Positions 33,423 through 42,883 are shown, counted from the first letter of the stretch. The stretch is DNA of 64,000 nucleotides from an uncultured Pontibacter sp. (GCF_947495565.1 NZ_CANLZM010000013.1:1-64000); one strand, 5' to 3'. Notes: generated by a model not told the origin, from the sequence alone. Program-made: numbers and translations.

Positions 33423-34916
33423 ATGAAGTATATATTTTTATTTATAACCTACTTTTTAACTTTTCCTGCAGCAACAGCAGCTATTTCTACGAGCGATAGC
33501 ACGGCTTTAACCTCTCAAATAACAACCGCTGAAAAACTTGCTGCGGTTGTCGGCTTCAAAACAGTTTCTGCAGTAGAGACCAGTGATTTCAAGTACGAAG
33601 AGTTTAAGAAGCTCCATGTTTATCTGGCAGAAGCTTTTCCGCTGGCGCATGAACAACTGCAAGTAGAGGTGATTAATGATTACAGCTTACTTTATACTTG
33701 GCAGGGGCAGAACCAAGAATTAAAGCCAGTACTTTTTAGCGCGCACTTTGATGTGGTGCCTGTGGAGACAGGTTCAGAAGGTACATGGCTGGCCGCGCCG
33801 TTTAGCGGCAAAATAAAAGACGGGTATATCTGGGGCCGGGGCACCATGGACGATAAATACAGAGTAGTGGCCATTCTGGAAGCGGTGGAGCACCTGCTGG
33901 AAATCGGCTACACGCCAAGCCGTACAATGATCCTTGCCTTTGGCCATGACGAAGAGGTAGGAGGCTATGCCGGTGCCGGGATGATTAGCAAGCATTTACA
34001 GCAGCAGGGGGTGCAGCTTGAGGCCGTTTTTGACGAAGGGCTGGCTATAGCGGAAGGCATAATCCCGGGCGTTAAAGAACCGCTTGCATTGGTGGGCACG
34101 GCCGCAAAAGGCAATCTTAACCTGCTGCTGACTGTAAACGGGGCAGGCGGCCATTCTTCCGTTCCGCCCAAAGATACTCCTATAGATATATTAAGCAATG
34201 CCCTGAAAAACCTGCACAATGCGCCTTTTGAGCCACGTTTGATCCCGACTACCCGAGAGACGCTGGAGACATTGGCAGAGAAGATGGGCGGCAAGTATAA
34301 ATTTGCGCTACGGCATTACGGTTTATTCAAAGGCAAAATTTTCAAGAAGCTATCTGAGGATAGAGCGACAGATGCATTGATCAGAACTAAACTGGTGCCG
34401 ACGGTTATATCGGGAGGTGAGAAGTATAACGTGCTGCCCCGGCGCGCTACTGCTGTGGTTAACGTGCGTATTTTAAATGGCGAGAATGAGCAAACAGTGC
34501 TCCATCATGTTACGAAAGCCGTAAACGATGAGCGCGTATCAATTGAGCGGTACGGAGTTTACACGCCTCCTTCGCCGGTAACAGCTACCGATACCTGGGT
34601 TTACAATGCGCTGAAGTATAGTATAACGGAAACTTTTTCTGACGTGATGGTAGTGCCGGCTCTTTTTCCGGGGGCTACGGACTCCAAACATTATACTAAC
34701 CTAACCGATAATATCTTCAGGTTTGCCCCGCAAGTGGTAAACCGCGAAAGCGCACAGCTTATTCATAACTCAAATGAGCGGCTGTCGGTGAGCGTGTTGG
34801 AGAACAGTGTCAGCTTCTATAAATCCCTGATTCAGAATACCTGCGGACTGGAGGCACAGCACCCGTTTGTGAAGCAGGAGGAAGGCAAAATCCCGTTTGG
34901 AGTAGGAGGCGAATAA
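33423..34916 (+). CDS. exported M20-family metallopeptidase (PM20D1-like)
   Basis: A 497-residue zinc peptidase or amidohydrolase with an N-terminal signal (YIFLFITYFLTFPAATA). The two-metal site is visible: FSAHFDVVPVETGSEGTW with the first His/Asp (about 107), GRGTMDDKYRVVAILEA with the bridging Asp (about 139), the general-base pair in AFGHDEEVGGYAG (about 176), and the C-terminal His in the TDSKHYTNL region (about 421). The dimerisation domain begins near 220 (GTAAKGNLNLLLTVNGAGGH). Length and the YGVYTPPSPVTATD segment fit carboxypeptidase PM20D1-like proteins. It is likely periplasmic. It stands alone between the his and trp blocks. Confidence 0.85.
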   Translation: MKYIFLFITYFLTFPAATAAISTSDSTALTSQITTAEKLAAVVGFKTVSAVETSDFKYEEFKKLHVYLAEAFPLAHEQLQVEVINDYSLLYTWQGQNQELKPVLFSAHFDVVPVETGSEGTWLAAPFSGKIKDGYIWGRGTMDDKYRVVAILEAVEHLLEIGYTPSRTMILAFGHDEEVGGYAGAGMISKHLQQQGVQLEAVFDEGLAIAEGIIPGVKEPLALVGTAAKGNLNLLLTVNGAGGHSSVPPKDTPIDILSNALKNLHNAPFEPRLIPTTRETLETLAEKMGGKYKFALRHYGLFKGKIFKKLSEDRATDALIRTKLVPTVISGGEKYNVLPRRATAVVNVRILNGENEQTVLHHVTKAVNDERVSIERYGVYTPPSPVTATDTWVYNALKYSITETFSDVMVVPALFPGATDSKHYTNLTDNIFRFAPQVVNRESAQLIHNSNERLSVSVLENSVSFYKSLIQNTCGLEAQHPFVKQEEGKIPFGVGGE

Positions 34917-34935
34917 ATTTAATGAACAAAATTAT

Positions 34936-34965
34936 TTTGATAGAGTAAATATATCTTTACTTTTG
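34936..34965 (+). promoter_or_regulatory. trp operon promoter
   Basis: TTTG (34936-34939), 18-base spacer, TACTTTTG (34958-34965): an exact match to TTTG-N18-TAnnTTTG, about 70 bases before the Trp leader peptide. Confidence 0.6.
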
Positions 34966-35033
34966 CCTACAAGAAAGTTCAGCACTTTCCGCAATAAACT
35001 GAAAAATATAGCATAGTGATTCAAAATCTTCAT

Positions 35034-35099
35034 ATGGCATGGTGGTGGCACGTTACAGAAAGTATCGTGGACAGCCCATCTATGCCAAGTATGAAGTAA
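35034..35099 (+). CDS. trpL: trp operon leader peptide
   Basis: A 21-codon frame from ATG 35034 to TAA 35097-35099 with three consecutive Trp codons at 35040-35048 (MAWWWHVTESIVDSPSMPSM). It precedes a terminator hairpin and trpE. A ribosome stalled at the Trp codons would leave 35067-35075 free to pair with 35136-35144 and block the terminator; smooth translation to the stop would cover that segment and let the terminator form. This is the logic of classical trp attenuation. Three adjacent Trp codons in so short a frame are hard to explain otherwise. Confidence 0.85.
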   Translation: MAWWWHVTESIVDSPSMPSMK

Positions 35100-35127
35100 T
35101 ATATAAAGCATAAATCCTAAAGGTATC

Positions 35128-35166
35128 AAAGGCCTGCTGTTCACCTCGAACTGCAGGCCTTTTTTG
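35128..35166 (+). terminator. trp attenuator terminator
   Basis: AAAGGCCTGC (35128-35137) pairs with GCAGGCCTTT (35153-35162). A further GTTC/GAAC pair above a mismatch extends the stem, and a T-run continues to 35165. The competing antiterminator pairs 35067-35075 (GTGGACAGC) with 35136-35144 (GCTGTTCAC), nine base pairs with one G-U. Confidence 0.85.
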
Positions 35167-35189
35167 TTTTCCATCACCTCAAACTGACT

Positions 35190-36602
35190 ATGAACAAGTA
35201 TAAAATTAGCACCACTTATAAACGGCTTCTAGCCGATACGCTGACGCCGGTAAGTGTGTACCTGAAATTGCGCGATAAGTTTCCGAACAGCATTTTGCTG
35301 GAAAGCTCTGATTACCATGGCGCCGAAAACAGCTTCTCTTATATCTGCTGCAACCCAATGGCAAGTATAAAAGCCCAAAACGAGGTGCTGACAGAGACTT
35401 TTCCGGATGGCACTGTCCGAACCACAGACATCAGCAAAGAGATAAATGTACCGGCAAGGCTAAGCGAGTTTTCGAGGAGTTTTGAGGTGGAGGAAAACAA
35501 GCAATTCAGCTTTATACACAATGGCTTGTTCGGCTACATGAGCTACGATGCGGTACGTTATTACGAGGATATAAACGTCACCATGCGCGAAGGCCGAGCG
35601 GACATTCCGGATTTATACTACGCCGTTTACCGCCACATAATCGCTATTAACCACTTTACAAACGAAGCTTATATCTTCGCACACAACTATAACCAGGGAG
35701 ACGACGAGGGCATTGCACAGCTGGAGGCGCTGCTGAACAGCCGTAACATTCCGAGTTATTCCTTTAAAACAACAGGAGAGGAAGAGCATAACATCACGGC
35801 GGAGGATTTTCTGGAGAACATTGCCAAAGCCAAGCAGCACTGCTACCGTGGGGATGTGTTTCAGCTGGTGCTCTCCCGCCGTTTTGCGCAGGGCTTTCAG
35901 GGAGATGAGTTTAATGTTTATCGGGCCCTTCGCTCAATCAACCCCTCGCCATACTTGTTTTACTTCGACTACGGAAGCTTTAAGATATTTGGCTCCTCCC
36001 CAGAGGCCCAGCTAGTTATAAAGGATCAAAAAGCCAGTATATTTCCGATTGCAGGCACTTTTAAAAGAACAGGAGATGACGCCGCTGATGCTGCACTGGC
36101 CGAAAAACTGCTAGCTGACCCAAAAGAAAACGCTGAGCATGTGATGCTCGTGGATCTGGCCCGCAACGACCTAAGCCGCAACGGACACAGTGTGCAGGTG
36201 GAGACTTTTAGGGAGATACAGTTTTACTCGCACGTTATTCATCTGGTTTCCAAGGTTTCAGGCACATTGCATAGCCAGGAAGATGCGCTGCAGATGGTGG
36301 CAAGCACTTTTCCGGCTGGTACGCTCTCCGGCGCACCCAAGCACATGGCCATGCAGCTCATAGACCGTTACGAAACGACAAATCGCGCCTTCTACGGCGG
36401 GTGCATCGGCTTTCTCGACTTCAACGGCAATTTCAACAGCGCCATCATGATCCGCTCTTTCCTGAGCAAAGACTATAGTCTTTACTTCCAGGCAGGTGCA
36501 GGTATTGTGGCCGCCTCCAACCCGGAAAGCGAGCTGCAGGAGGTGGACAATAAATTAATGGCGCTTCGCCGCGCCCTTCAACTAGCCCAAGAGATAAACT
36601 GA
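35190..36602 (+). CDS. trpE: anthranilate synthase component I
   Basis: Makes anthranilate from chorismate, using ammonia supplied by TrpG. The 470-residue product has the N-terminal regulatory part (LLESSDYHGAENSFSYICC, near the LLES motif that normally binds tryptophan) and the catalytic C-terminal chorismate-binding domain (EDFLENIAKAKQHCYRGDVF; FQLVLSRRFA; PSPYLFYFDYGSFKIFGSSP; DLARNDLSRNGHSVQVE; FPAGTLSGAPKHMAMQLIDR; YGGCIGFLDFNGNFNSAI). It opens the trp operon behind an attenuator, so it is controlled by tryptophan supply and probably by feedback. trpG follows one base after its stop. Confidence 0.96.
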   Translation: MNKYKISTTYKRLLADTLTPVSVYLKLRDKFPNSILLESSDYHGAENSFSYICCNPMASIKAQNEVLTETFPDGTVRTTDISKEINVPARLSEFSRSFEVEENKQFSFIHNGLFGYMSYDAVRYYEDINVTMREGRADIPDLYYAVYRHIIAINHFTNEAYIFAHNYNQGDDEGIAQLEALLNSRNIPSYSFKTTGEEEHNITAEDFLENIAKAKQHCYRGDVFQLVLSRRFAQGFQGDEFNVYRALRSINPSPYLFYFDYGSFKIFGSSPEAQLVIKDQKASIFPIAGTFKRTGDDAADAALAEKLLADPKENAEHVMLVDLARNDLSRNGHSVQVETFREIQFYSHVIHLVSKVSGTLHSQEDALQMVASTFPAGTLSGAPKHMAMQLIDRYETTNRAFYGGCIGFLDFNGNFNSAIMIRSFLSKDYSLYFQAGAGIVAASNPESELQEVDNKLMALRRALQLAQEIN

Positions 36603-36603
36603 T

Positions 36604-37167
36604 ATGAACGTTCTGGTAATCGACAACTACGACTCTTTCACTTATAACCTGGTGCACCTGCTGCAGGAGCTTGGCGCCACAGTTACAGTGCGCCGCAACG
36701 ATAAAACCACGCTGGAAGAAGTCGGCAAGTATGACAAGATCATGCTCTCGCCTGGGCCCGGTATTCCGGATGAAGCCGGCATGTTGAAAGATATCATTCG
36801 CACCTATGGCTCCAGCAAAGATTTGTTTGGAGTATGCCTGGGGCATCAGGCAATAGGTGAAGTATACGGTGGTAAGTTATTTAACAGCAACGAAGTATGG
36901 CACGGGATATCTACGCCGGTGCAAGTGGTGTGTGAAGAGGAACCGCTGTTTAAAAACCTGCCAAAAGAGTTCGGGACGGGCCGTTATCATTCCTGGCTCG
37001 TGGAGCAGGAGCTGCCGGAGTGCTTGGTGCCAACTGCTGTAGACAAAGAGGGGCACATCATGGCCATGCGCCATAAAGAGCACAAAGTACGGGGCGTGCA
37101 GTTTCACCCGGAATCTGTGCTGACAGAGCATGGCAAAGAGATGATCAAAAACTGGTTGGAAAGTTAA
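36604..37167 (+). CDS. trpG: anthranilate synthase component II (glutamine amidotransferase)
   Basis: Class I glutamine amidotransferase releasing ammonia for TrpE. The 187 residues contain the N-terminal VLVIDNYDSFTYNLVHLLQE, the oxyanion strand MLSPGPGIPDEAGML (about 49), the catalytic Cys in LFGVCLGHQAIGEVYGG (about 76) and the His-Glu pair in VRGVQFHPESVLTEHG (about 168). All three catalytic residues are present. The YDSFTYN start is that of TrpG/PabA, and this copy may also serve folate synthesis. Confidence 0.95.
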   Translation: MNVLVIDNYDSFTYNLVHLLQELGATVTVRRNDKTTLEEVGKYDKIMLSPGPGIPDEAGMLKDIIRTYGSSKDLFGVCLGHQAIGEVYGGKLFNSNEVWHGISTPVQVVCEEEPLFKNLPKEFGTGRYHSWLVEQELPECLVPTAVDKEGHIMAMRHKEHKVRGVQFHPESVLTEHGKEMIKNWLES

Positions 37168-37211
37168 GGGTTCAAAATTAAGAGTCGTGTTAGCTGATAC
37201 TTATAAGAAAC

Positions 37212-38219
37212 ATGAAAGAGATATTAAACCATTTATTCGAGCATAAAACCCTGACAAAAGCGCAGGCGCAGGAGGTGCTGGTGAATATTACGGCAGGCAA
37301 GTATAACCAGAGCCAAATTTCCAGCTTCCTGACTGTGTTTATGATGCGCAGTATTACCGTGGATGAACTGGAGGGTTTCCGGGATGCGCTACTGGCGTTG
37401 TGCCACCGCGTGGACCTGGACGCTTATAACCCGATAGACCTCTGCGGCACCGGCGGTGATGGAAAGGACACTTTTAACATATCTACACTATCATCCTTTG
37501 TGGTAGCGGCTAATGGAGTGGCAGTGGCTAAGCATGGCAACTATGGCGTGTCGTCTTCCTGCGGTTCCTCTAACGTGCTGGAGGCGCTTGGTATTAATTT
37601 TACCACTGATAAGGATGCGCTTGAGCGAAGCATAGAGAAGTATAACATTTGCTTTTTGCACGCGCCGCTTTTCCACCCGGCCATGAAAAGCGTAGGGCCG
37701 ATCCGCAAAGATTTGGGCGTGAAAACTTTCTTTAACATGCTGGGGCCAATGGTAAACCCTGCCTTTCCGAAGCGTCAGCTTGTGGGGGTGTTCAGCCTGG
37801 AGCTGGCACGCATGTATGGCTATCTATACCAGCAAACTGATACCCGCTATACCATACTTCACACATTAGATGGTTACGATGAAATCTCTCTGACAAGTCC
37901 GTTTAAGGTTATTTCTGATAACCAGGAAGCTCTTTTAGACGCTGCTGCCCTAGGTTTGCCGCGCCTTCAACAAGAGCAGATCAAAGGGGGAGGAAGTATC
38001 TCATCTGCAGCAGAAATTTTCACTACGGTGCTTAAAGGCGAAGGAACAGAGGCTCAAACAGCTGTGGTAGCGGCTAATGCGGGTATGGCATTGCAGTGCG
38101 ACCGTCCGGAGCTGGGGCTGCAGGAGGCTGTAATTATAGCAAAAGAAACACTGGAATCGGGCAAGGCTTATACCTTGTTCAATAAATTAATAGAAGACCG
38201 GAAACTAGCTGCTGTATAA
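37212..38219 (+). CDS. trpD: anthranilate phosphoribosyltransferase
   Basis: Transfers phosphoribose from PRPP to anthranilate. The 335-residue product has the PRPP loop DLCGTGGDGKDTFNISTLSS (about 76), the anthranilate region AKHGNYGVSSSCGSSNVLEA (about 104) and the phosphate/Mg segment DEISLTSPFKVI. FLHAPLFHPAMKSVGPIRKD (about 150) gives the second anthranilate site. Complete. Gaps of 44 bases to trpG and 51 to trpC are larger than elsewhere in the operon. Confidence 0.95.
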   Translation: MKEILNHLFEHKTLTKAQAQEVLVNITAGKYNQSQISSFLTVFMMRSITVDELEGFRDALLALCHRVDLDAYNPIDLCGTGGDGKDTFNISTLSSFVVAANGVAVAKHGNYGVSSSCGSSNVLEALGINFTTDKDALERSIEKYNICFLHAPLFHPAMKSVGPIRKDLGVKTFFNMLGPMVNPAFPKRQLVGVFSLELARMYGYLYQQTDTRYTILHTLDGYDEISLTSPFKVISDNQEALLDAAALGLPRLQQEQIKGGGSISSAAEIFTTVLKGEGTEAQTAVVAANAGMALQCDRPELGLQEAVIIAKETLESGKAYTLFNKLIEDRKLAAV

Positions 38220-38270
38220 CTGGTTATCGGTTAAGGCTATTATCACTTTAAATATCAAGTATACTTTACT

Positions 38271-39086
38271 ATGAACATACTAGACGAAATTATCGCCAAC
38301 AAATACAAAGAAGTAGCTGAGCGGAAAGAGCTTTACCCGGTGAAGCTGCTGGAGAAAAGCTTATACTTTGAAACACCTTGTATTTCGCTGGAGCGTTACC
38401 TGCTAAGGCCAGACAAAAGCGGCATAATTGCAGAAATCAAGCGTAAATCCCCTTCAAAAGGAGACATCAATCCTTATGTCTCGGTGGAGCGGACGTCTAT
38501 TGGCTATATGCAGGCCGGAGCCTCTGCTTTATCAATTTTAACTGACGGGCCATACTTTGGCGGCAAAAACGAAGACCTGATCACGGCCCGTAAGTATAAC
38601 TACTGCCCGATTCTCCGAAAAGATTTTACTGTGGATGAGTACCAGATTGTGGAGGCAAAATCTATCGGAGCAGACGCTATTTTGTTGATTGCTGCTGCCC
38701 TTGAACCAGCCCGCTTAAAAGAACTGGCAGGTTTTGCCCGCTCGTTTGGTTTGGAGGTGCTGTTAGAAGTGCGCGACCGCGAAGAACTGGACGCGACGCT
38801 GAGCGACGATGTGAACGTAGTGGGTGTAAACAACCGCAACCTGAAGGACTTTGTAACGGATATAAACGCATCGTTTGAAATTGCAAAGAATATTCCGGCA
38901 GGTGTTACTAAAATCTCAGAAAGCGGCATCAGTAACCCGAAAACGCTTGTGGAGTTGCGTGAGGCTGGCTTTAACGGCTTTCTGATTGGCGAAACGTTCA
39001 TGCAAAGCAGCCGGCCGGAGCATGCCGCCGCCAGCTTTATCAAAGAATACAGACAGCTGCTCGAGAAACAGCAGGTACCGGCATGA
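38271..39086 (+). CDS. trpC: indole-3-glycerol phosphate synthase
   Basis: Closes the indole ring from carboxyphenylamino-deoxyribulose phosphate. The 271-residue TIM barrel has the catalytic Lys in IIAEIKRKSPSKGDI (about 50), ALSILTDGPYFGGKNEDL (about 84), PILRKDFTVDEYQIVEA with the second Lys (about 109), and VVGVNNRNLKDFVTDI with the Asn (about 182). SESGISNPKTLVELREAGF ends the phosphate site. The stop overlaps trpF by four bases (ATGA), so the two are likely co-translated. It is separate from trpF, not fused as in some enteric bacteria. Confidence 0.96.
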   Translation: MNILDEIIANKYKEVAERKELYPVKLLEKSLYFETPCISLERYLLRPDKSGIIAEIKRKSPSKGDINPYVSVERTSIGYMQAGASALSILTDGPYFGGKNEDLITARKYNYCPILRKDFTVDEYQIVEAKSIGADAILLIAAALEPARLKELAGFARSFGLEVLLEVRDREELDATLSDDVNVVGVNNRNLKDFVTDINASFEIAKNIPAGVTKISESGISNPKTLVELREAGFNGFLIGETFMQSSRPEHAAASFIKEYRQLLEKQQVPA

Positions 39087-39706
39087 AGGTAAAAGTATGC
39101 GGTATGCGCAACCCCGAAAACATCAGGCAGGTGGCGGCGCTGCAGCCTGATTACATGGGTTTTATCTTCTATGAAAAGTCAAAGCGCTTTGCGGAAGGCC
39201 ATATTTCGCCGGAGCTGCTGGCCGAGTTGCCTGCAAGTATAAAAAAGACAGGTGTGTTTGTCGGGGAATCCATAGATACTATTAAATCTGTGGTTGGAAA
39301 GTATAAACTCGATGCGGTGCAGTTGCATGGCCGGGAAACGCCAAAACTATGCGCTGAAGTAAAGGACCTCGGAGTAGAGGTGATAAAAGCGTTTTCGGTA
39401 GATGACAAGTTCGTTTTTGAAAATACTTTACTTTACGAAAACTCAGCAGACTTTTTTCTGTTTGATACCCGTGGCAAAGAGTATGGCGGCAACGGTATTC
39501 CCTTTGATTGGGAACTTCTGACAGGTTATCTGTCTCCGAAGCCATACTTCCTGAGCGGCGGCCTTAACCTCGAAAATATGCAGCATCTGGATAAAGTCCG
39601 TCCGCAGCCTTACGGTTTAGATGTAAACAGCGGATTTGAGCAAGAGCCGGGGCTGAAGAAAATCGAGGAGCTGAGAATGCTGTTTGAGTTGATCAGAAAA
39701 AAGTAA
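39083..39706 (+). CDS. trpF: phosphoribosylanthranilate isomerase
   Basis: Converts phosphoribosylanthranilate to its aminodeoxyribulose form. The 207 residues carry the catalytic Cys in KVKVCGMRNPENIRQVAAL (residue 6), the strand YMGFIFYEKSKRFAEG, DAVQLHGRETPKLC (about 74), the catalytic Asp in FFLFDTRGKEYGGNGIPF (about 127) and the phosphate-binding SGGLNLEN and GLDVNSGFEQEPGLK. All catalytic residues are present, in contrast to the related protein at 18898-19521. Confidence 0.95.
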   Translation: MKVKVCGMRNPENIRQVAALQPDYMGFIFYEKSKRFAEGHISPELLAELPASIKKTGVFVGESIDTIKSVVGKYKLDAVQLHGRETPKLCAEVKDLGVEVIKAFSVDDKFVFENTLLYENSADFFLFDTRGKEYGGNGIPFDWELLTGYLSPKPYFLSGGLNLENMQHLDKVRPQPYGLDVNSGFEQEPGLKKIEELRMLFELIRKK

Positions 39707-39766
39707 ACAATTAGAGCGTAAGCGTCTGCTTGTGCTAAGTTAAAAGAACTAACGTCTCGAAATATA

Positions 39767-40957
39767 ATGAGCTATCACGTTAACGAAAAAGGGTTTTACG
39801 GCAAATTTGGCGGAGCTTATGTTCCTGAAATGCTGTACCCGAATGTGGAGGAGCTGCGCCAGAACTACCTGCGCATTATGCAGGAGCCGGATTTTCAGGA
39901 GGAGCTGCAGCATCTTTTAAAAGATTATGTTGGCCGCCCGACGCCTTTATACTTTGCACCGCGCCTTTCTGAAAAGTATAACACCAAAGTATACCTGAAG
40001 CGCGAAGACCTGAACCACACGGGGGCACACAAAATAAACAACACCATCGGGCAGGTACTGCTGGCTAAGCGCTTGGGGAAAAAGCGCATTATCGCCGAGA
40101 CCGGAGCCGGGCAGCACGGCGTGGCCACTGCCACAGTTTGTGCGCTGATGGGCCTGGAGTGTATCGTGTACATGGGGGAGGTCGATATTGAGCGCCAAGC
40201 CCCGAACGTAGCCCGCATGAAAATGCTGGGTGCGCAGGTAGTGCCAGCCACCAGCGGAAGTAAAACTTTAAAAGATGCCACTAACGAGGCTATCCGTGAC
40301 TGGATTAACAATCCTGAAAACACGTATTATATCATCGGGTCTGTAGTTGGTCCGCACCCGTACCCGGACATGGTGGCGCGTTTTCAGGCAGTGATTTCTG
40401 AGGAGATGCGTGCGCAGTTGCTGGAGAAGGAAGGCACAGAACTGCCAACTTATGTGGTGGCTTGCGTAGGCGGCGGCAGTAATGCGGCCGGTGCTTTTTA
40501 CCATTACCTGGATGAGCCTGCAGTTGAATTAATAGCTGTAGAGGCAGCCGGAAAAGGCATAGATTCCGGTGAGTCGGCGGCTACATCGGTGCTGGGCAAA
40601 GACGGTATAATTCACGGCAGCCGCACCTTGCTGATGCAGACGGAGGACGGCCAGGTTACAGAGCCATACTCTATTTCTGCCGGACTGGATTACCCGGGCG
40701 TAGGCCCTTTGCACGCGCACCTGTTTGAAAGCCAGCGTGCCCGCTTTATGAGCGCCACTGACGATGAGGCGCTGCAATCGGTGCTGGAGCTTACAAGGCT
40801 AGAGGGGATTATACCTGCACTTGAGTCGGCACACGCCCTTTCGGTATTAGACAGGCTACAGGCAAAACCATCCGATATTATCATTATTAACCTTTCCGGC
40901 CGCGGCGATAAAGATTTATCAACCTACCTTAAGCACTTTCACTTCGATGAGAAATAG
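39767..40957 (+). CDS. trpB: tryptophan synthase beta chain
   Basis: PLP enzyme that joins indole to serine. The 396 residues show the N-terminal [17 protein letters not shown], the PLP lysine in [18 protein letters not shown] (about 86), the catalytic Glu in [20 protein letters not shown] (about 108), the phosphate loop [13 protein letters not shown] (about 233) and the C-terminal serine of [10 protein letters not shown] (about 378). This is the short, standard TrpB1 type. It overlaps trpA by 11 bases, as usual for subunits of one complex. Confidence 0.96.
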   Translation: MSYHVNEKGFYGKFGGAYVPEMLYPNVEELRQNYLRIMQEPDFQEELQHLLKDYVGRPTPLYFAPRLSEKYNTKVYLKREDLNHTGAHKINNTIGQVLLAKRLGKKRIIAETGAGQHGVATATVCALMGLECIVYMGEVDIERQAPNVARMKMLGAQVVPATSGSKTLKDATNEAIRDWINNPENTYYIIGSVVGPHPYPDMVARFQAVISEEMRAQLLEKEGTELPTYVVACVGGGSNAAGAFYHYLDEPAVELIAVEAAGKGIDSGESAATSVLGKDGIIHGSRTLLMQTEDGQVTEPYSISAGLDYPGVGPLHAHLFESQRARFMSATDDEALQSVLELTRLEGIIPALESAHALSVLDRLQAKPSDIIIINLSGRGDKDLSTYLKHFHFDEK

Positions 40958-41723
40958 AATTAAGCATCTGTTTGAGCAGAAGCAGAAAGGACTGTTGTCG
41001 GTATACTTTACAGCAGGCTTCCCATCTTTAAACGACACGGAAACGATCATTCTGGAGCTGGAGAAAAACGGTGTAGACTTGATTGAGGTAGGAATGCCGT
41101 TCTCAGACCCACTGGCAGACGGACCTACAATTCAGGCCAGCAGTACTGTTGCGTTAAGAAACGGGATGACCATTTCTACGCTTTTTGACCAGTTAAAGGA
41201 CATCCGGAAGAAAACGCAGATTCCGCTGGTGCTGATGGGATACCTGAACCCAGTTATGCAGTATGGCGTCGAGCGTTTCTGCCAAAGAGCCGCCGAGGTG
41301 GGCATAGATGGAATTATACTTCCGGATCTGCCGCTGCGTGAATATGTGGAGGAGTATAAGGAGCTGTTCGAAAAGCACAACCTCAGCAAAGTGTTCCTGA
41401 TAACGCCTCAGACACCGGAGGAGCGAATCCGGGAGATCGACAGCCATACCAACGGATTTATTTATATGGTGTCTTCGGCCTCTACCACAGGTAAAACCTT
41501 AGGTTTGGCTGAGCAGAGCCAGGCTTATTTCCAGCGGGTGGCAGGTATGCAGCTGCAGAACCCGGGCGTAATCGGTTTCGGCATCCACGACAAGGAAACT
41601 TTTGCCTCAGCCTGTAACCACGCCAGCGGCGCCATCATTGGCAGTGCCTTTGTAAAGGCGCTGCAAGAGGAGGGAAGCCTCCAGCAAAACATCGCAACAT
41701 TTATCCAAAGCATCAAGAATTAA
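40947..41723 (+). CDS. trpA: tryptophan synthase alpha chain
   Basis: Releases indole from indoleglycerol phosphate and channels it to TrpB. The 258-residue TIM barrel has the catalytic Glu in [18 protein letters not shown] (about 42) and the catalytic Asp in [15 protein letters not shown] (about 124). The loop [21 protein letters not shown] sequence is here [14 protein letters not shown] (about 168), and the phosphate site lies in [12 protein letters not shown] and [10 protein letters not shown]. It starts inside the end of trpB and lies one base before the DAHP synthase gene. Confidence 0.95.
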   Translation: MRNRIKHLFEQKQKGLLSVYFTAGFPSLNDTETIILELEKNGVDLIEVGMPFSDPLADGPTIQASSTVALRNGMTISTLFDQLKDIRKKTQIPLVLMGYLNPVMQYGVERFCQRAAEVGIDGIILPDLPLREYVEEYKELFEKHNLSKVFLITPQTPEERIREIDSHTNGFIYMVSSASTTGKTLGLAEQSQAYFQRVAGMQLQNPGVIGFGIHDKETFASACNHASGAIIGSAFVKALQEEGSLQQNIATFIQSIKN

Positions 41724-41724
41724 T

Positions 41725-42735
41725 ATGATTATACAACTGCAGCAAGGGATTCCGGCTGAGCTGAAGGAGAACATCCTGAAGCAGGTAAAGGAAATCGGCT
41801 ACAAAGCCAATGAAGTTCAAACTCAGGAAGCGCACTACCTGGTAGCAATCGGGAAAAAGGATTTTGATATCCGCCATATCGGGCAACTGCCAGGCGTGGC
41901 AGACATTCACCGTGTATCGGAAGAGTATAAACTGATATCCCGTAAATGGCGCGTACAGCCTACCCGCATTGATTTAGGCGACGGCGTGGTGGTTGGAGAA
42001 GGCAGCTTCAGTATTATGGCCGGCCCTTGCTCAATCGAGAGCGAGGCGCAGATAGAGAGTGTGGTGGCGCACCTGAAGCAGAATAACGTGAAAATTATGC
42101 GTGGCGGTGTGTTTAAGCCGCGCAGTTCGCCGTATGCTTTCCGGGGTATGGGAATGGACGGCCTGAAGATGTTCCACCGCATTTGCCGCGAAAACGATAT
42201 TAAGGTAATTACGGAGGTGATGCAGGTATCGCAGATCGAGGAGATGATCGATTATGTGGATGTTTTTCAGGTTGGTGCCCGAAACAGCCAGAACTTTAAC
42301 CTGCTCGATTCGCTGGGCGAGGCACAGAAGCCGGTTCTGCTGAAGCGGGGTATTTCAGGCACGATTGAGGAGCTGCTGCAGGCAGCTGAGTACATCTTCT
42401 CGCATGGCAATGAGAAAATTATGCTGTGTGAGCGTGGCATCCGTTCTTATGAAGGCGCTTACCGAAATGTGCTGGACCTGAACGCGGTGCCGGTGCTGAA
42501 GGAGAAAACGCACCTTCCGGTTATTGTGGATCCATCGCACGGCATCGGCCTGCGGGATTATGTGGAAAGCATGTCTTTGGCCGCTGTAATGGCAGGTGCC
42601 GACGGCGTGATTTATGAAACGCACCAGACACCGGAGAAGGCTTTCTCGGATGCGCAGCAAACCGTGGATTTCCAGGAATCCGCCAAACTGATCCTGCGCA
42701 TGCGGCAGGCTTATGACCTGAGAGAGAGTTTCTAG
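41725..42735 (+). CDS. aroF: 3-deoxy-7-phosphoheptulonate synthase, type I-beta
   Basis: First enzyme of the shikimate route to chorismate, joining phosphoenolpyruvate and erythrose 4-phosphate. The 336 residues have an N-terminal ferredoxin-like regulatory domain (about 1-70, IIQLQQGIPAELKENILKQV; VADIHRVSEEYKLISR) and the catalytic barrel with SIMAGPCSIESEAQ (about 94), RGGVFKPRSSPYAFRGMGMD (about 129), VFQVGARNSQNFNLLDSLGE (about 175), LLKRGISGTIEELL (about 207), CERGIRSYEGAYRNVLDL (about 233) and VIVDPSHGIGLRDYVESMSL (about 267). No chorismate mutase domain is seen. It lies one base after trpA, so it is co-regulated with tryptophan synthesis and supplies its precursor. Confidence 0.92.
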   Translation: MIIQLQQGIPAELKENILKQVKEIGYKANEVQTQEAHYLVAIGKKDFDIRHIGQLPGVADIHRVSEEYKLISRKWRVQPTRIDLGDGVVVGEGSFSIMAGPCSIESEAQIESVVAHLKQNNVKIMRGGVFKPRSSPYAFRGMGMDGLKMFHRICRENDIKVITEVMQVSQIEEMIDYVDVFQVGARNSQNFNLLDSLGEAQKPVLLKRGISGTIEELLQAAEYIFSHGNEKIMLCERGIRSYEGAYRNVLDLNAVPVLKEKTHLPVIVDPSHGIGLRDYVESMSLAAVMAGADGVIYETHQTPEKAFSDAQQTVDFQESAKLILRMRQAYDLRESF

Positions 42736-42746
42736 TGATTTAATAG

Positions 42747-42776
42747 TTGGTTTATACTTCTGATGCACTATATTTG
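42747..42776 (+). promoter_or_regulatory. promoter of the hisHAF-IE leader
   Basis: TTGG (42747-42750), 18-base spacer, TATATTTG (42769-42776), five bases before the leader-peptide ATG. The -7 box is exact; the upstream box matches partly. The leader message would be nearly leaderless. Confidence 0.5.
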
Positions 42777-42781
42777 CAACC

Positions 42782-42865
42782 ATGAATGGCACAATGGCTC
42801 ATAAGCATCATCATTATGCACGAAGCAAACGTTTCGGAGCCGCTTGCCTATGGATTTGCCAGTAG
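42782..42865 (+). CDS. hisL: his operon leader peptide 2
   Basis: A 27-codon frame from ATG 42782 to TAG 42863-42865 with four His in five codons (HKHHH, 42800-42814). A ribosome waiting for His-tRNA there would leave 42830-42839 (CGTTTCGGAG) free to pair perfectly over ten bases with 42894-42903 (CTCCGAAACG), dismantling the terminator at 42884-42915. Translation to the stop would cover that segment and let the terminator form. Read directly from the sequence; the mechanism is by analogy to his attenuation in other bacteria. It precedes hisH by 217 bases. Confidence 0.85.
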   Translation: MNGTMAHKHHHYARSKRFGAACLWICQ

Positions 42866-42883
42866 TATAAACTGTACATATTC

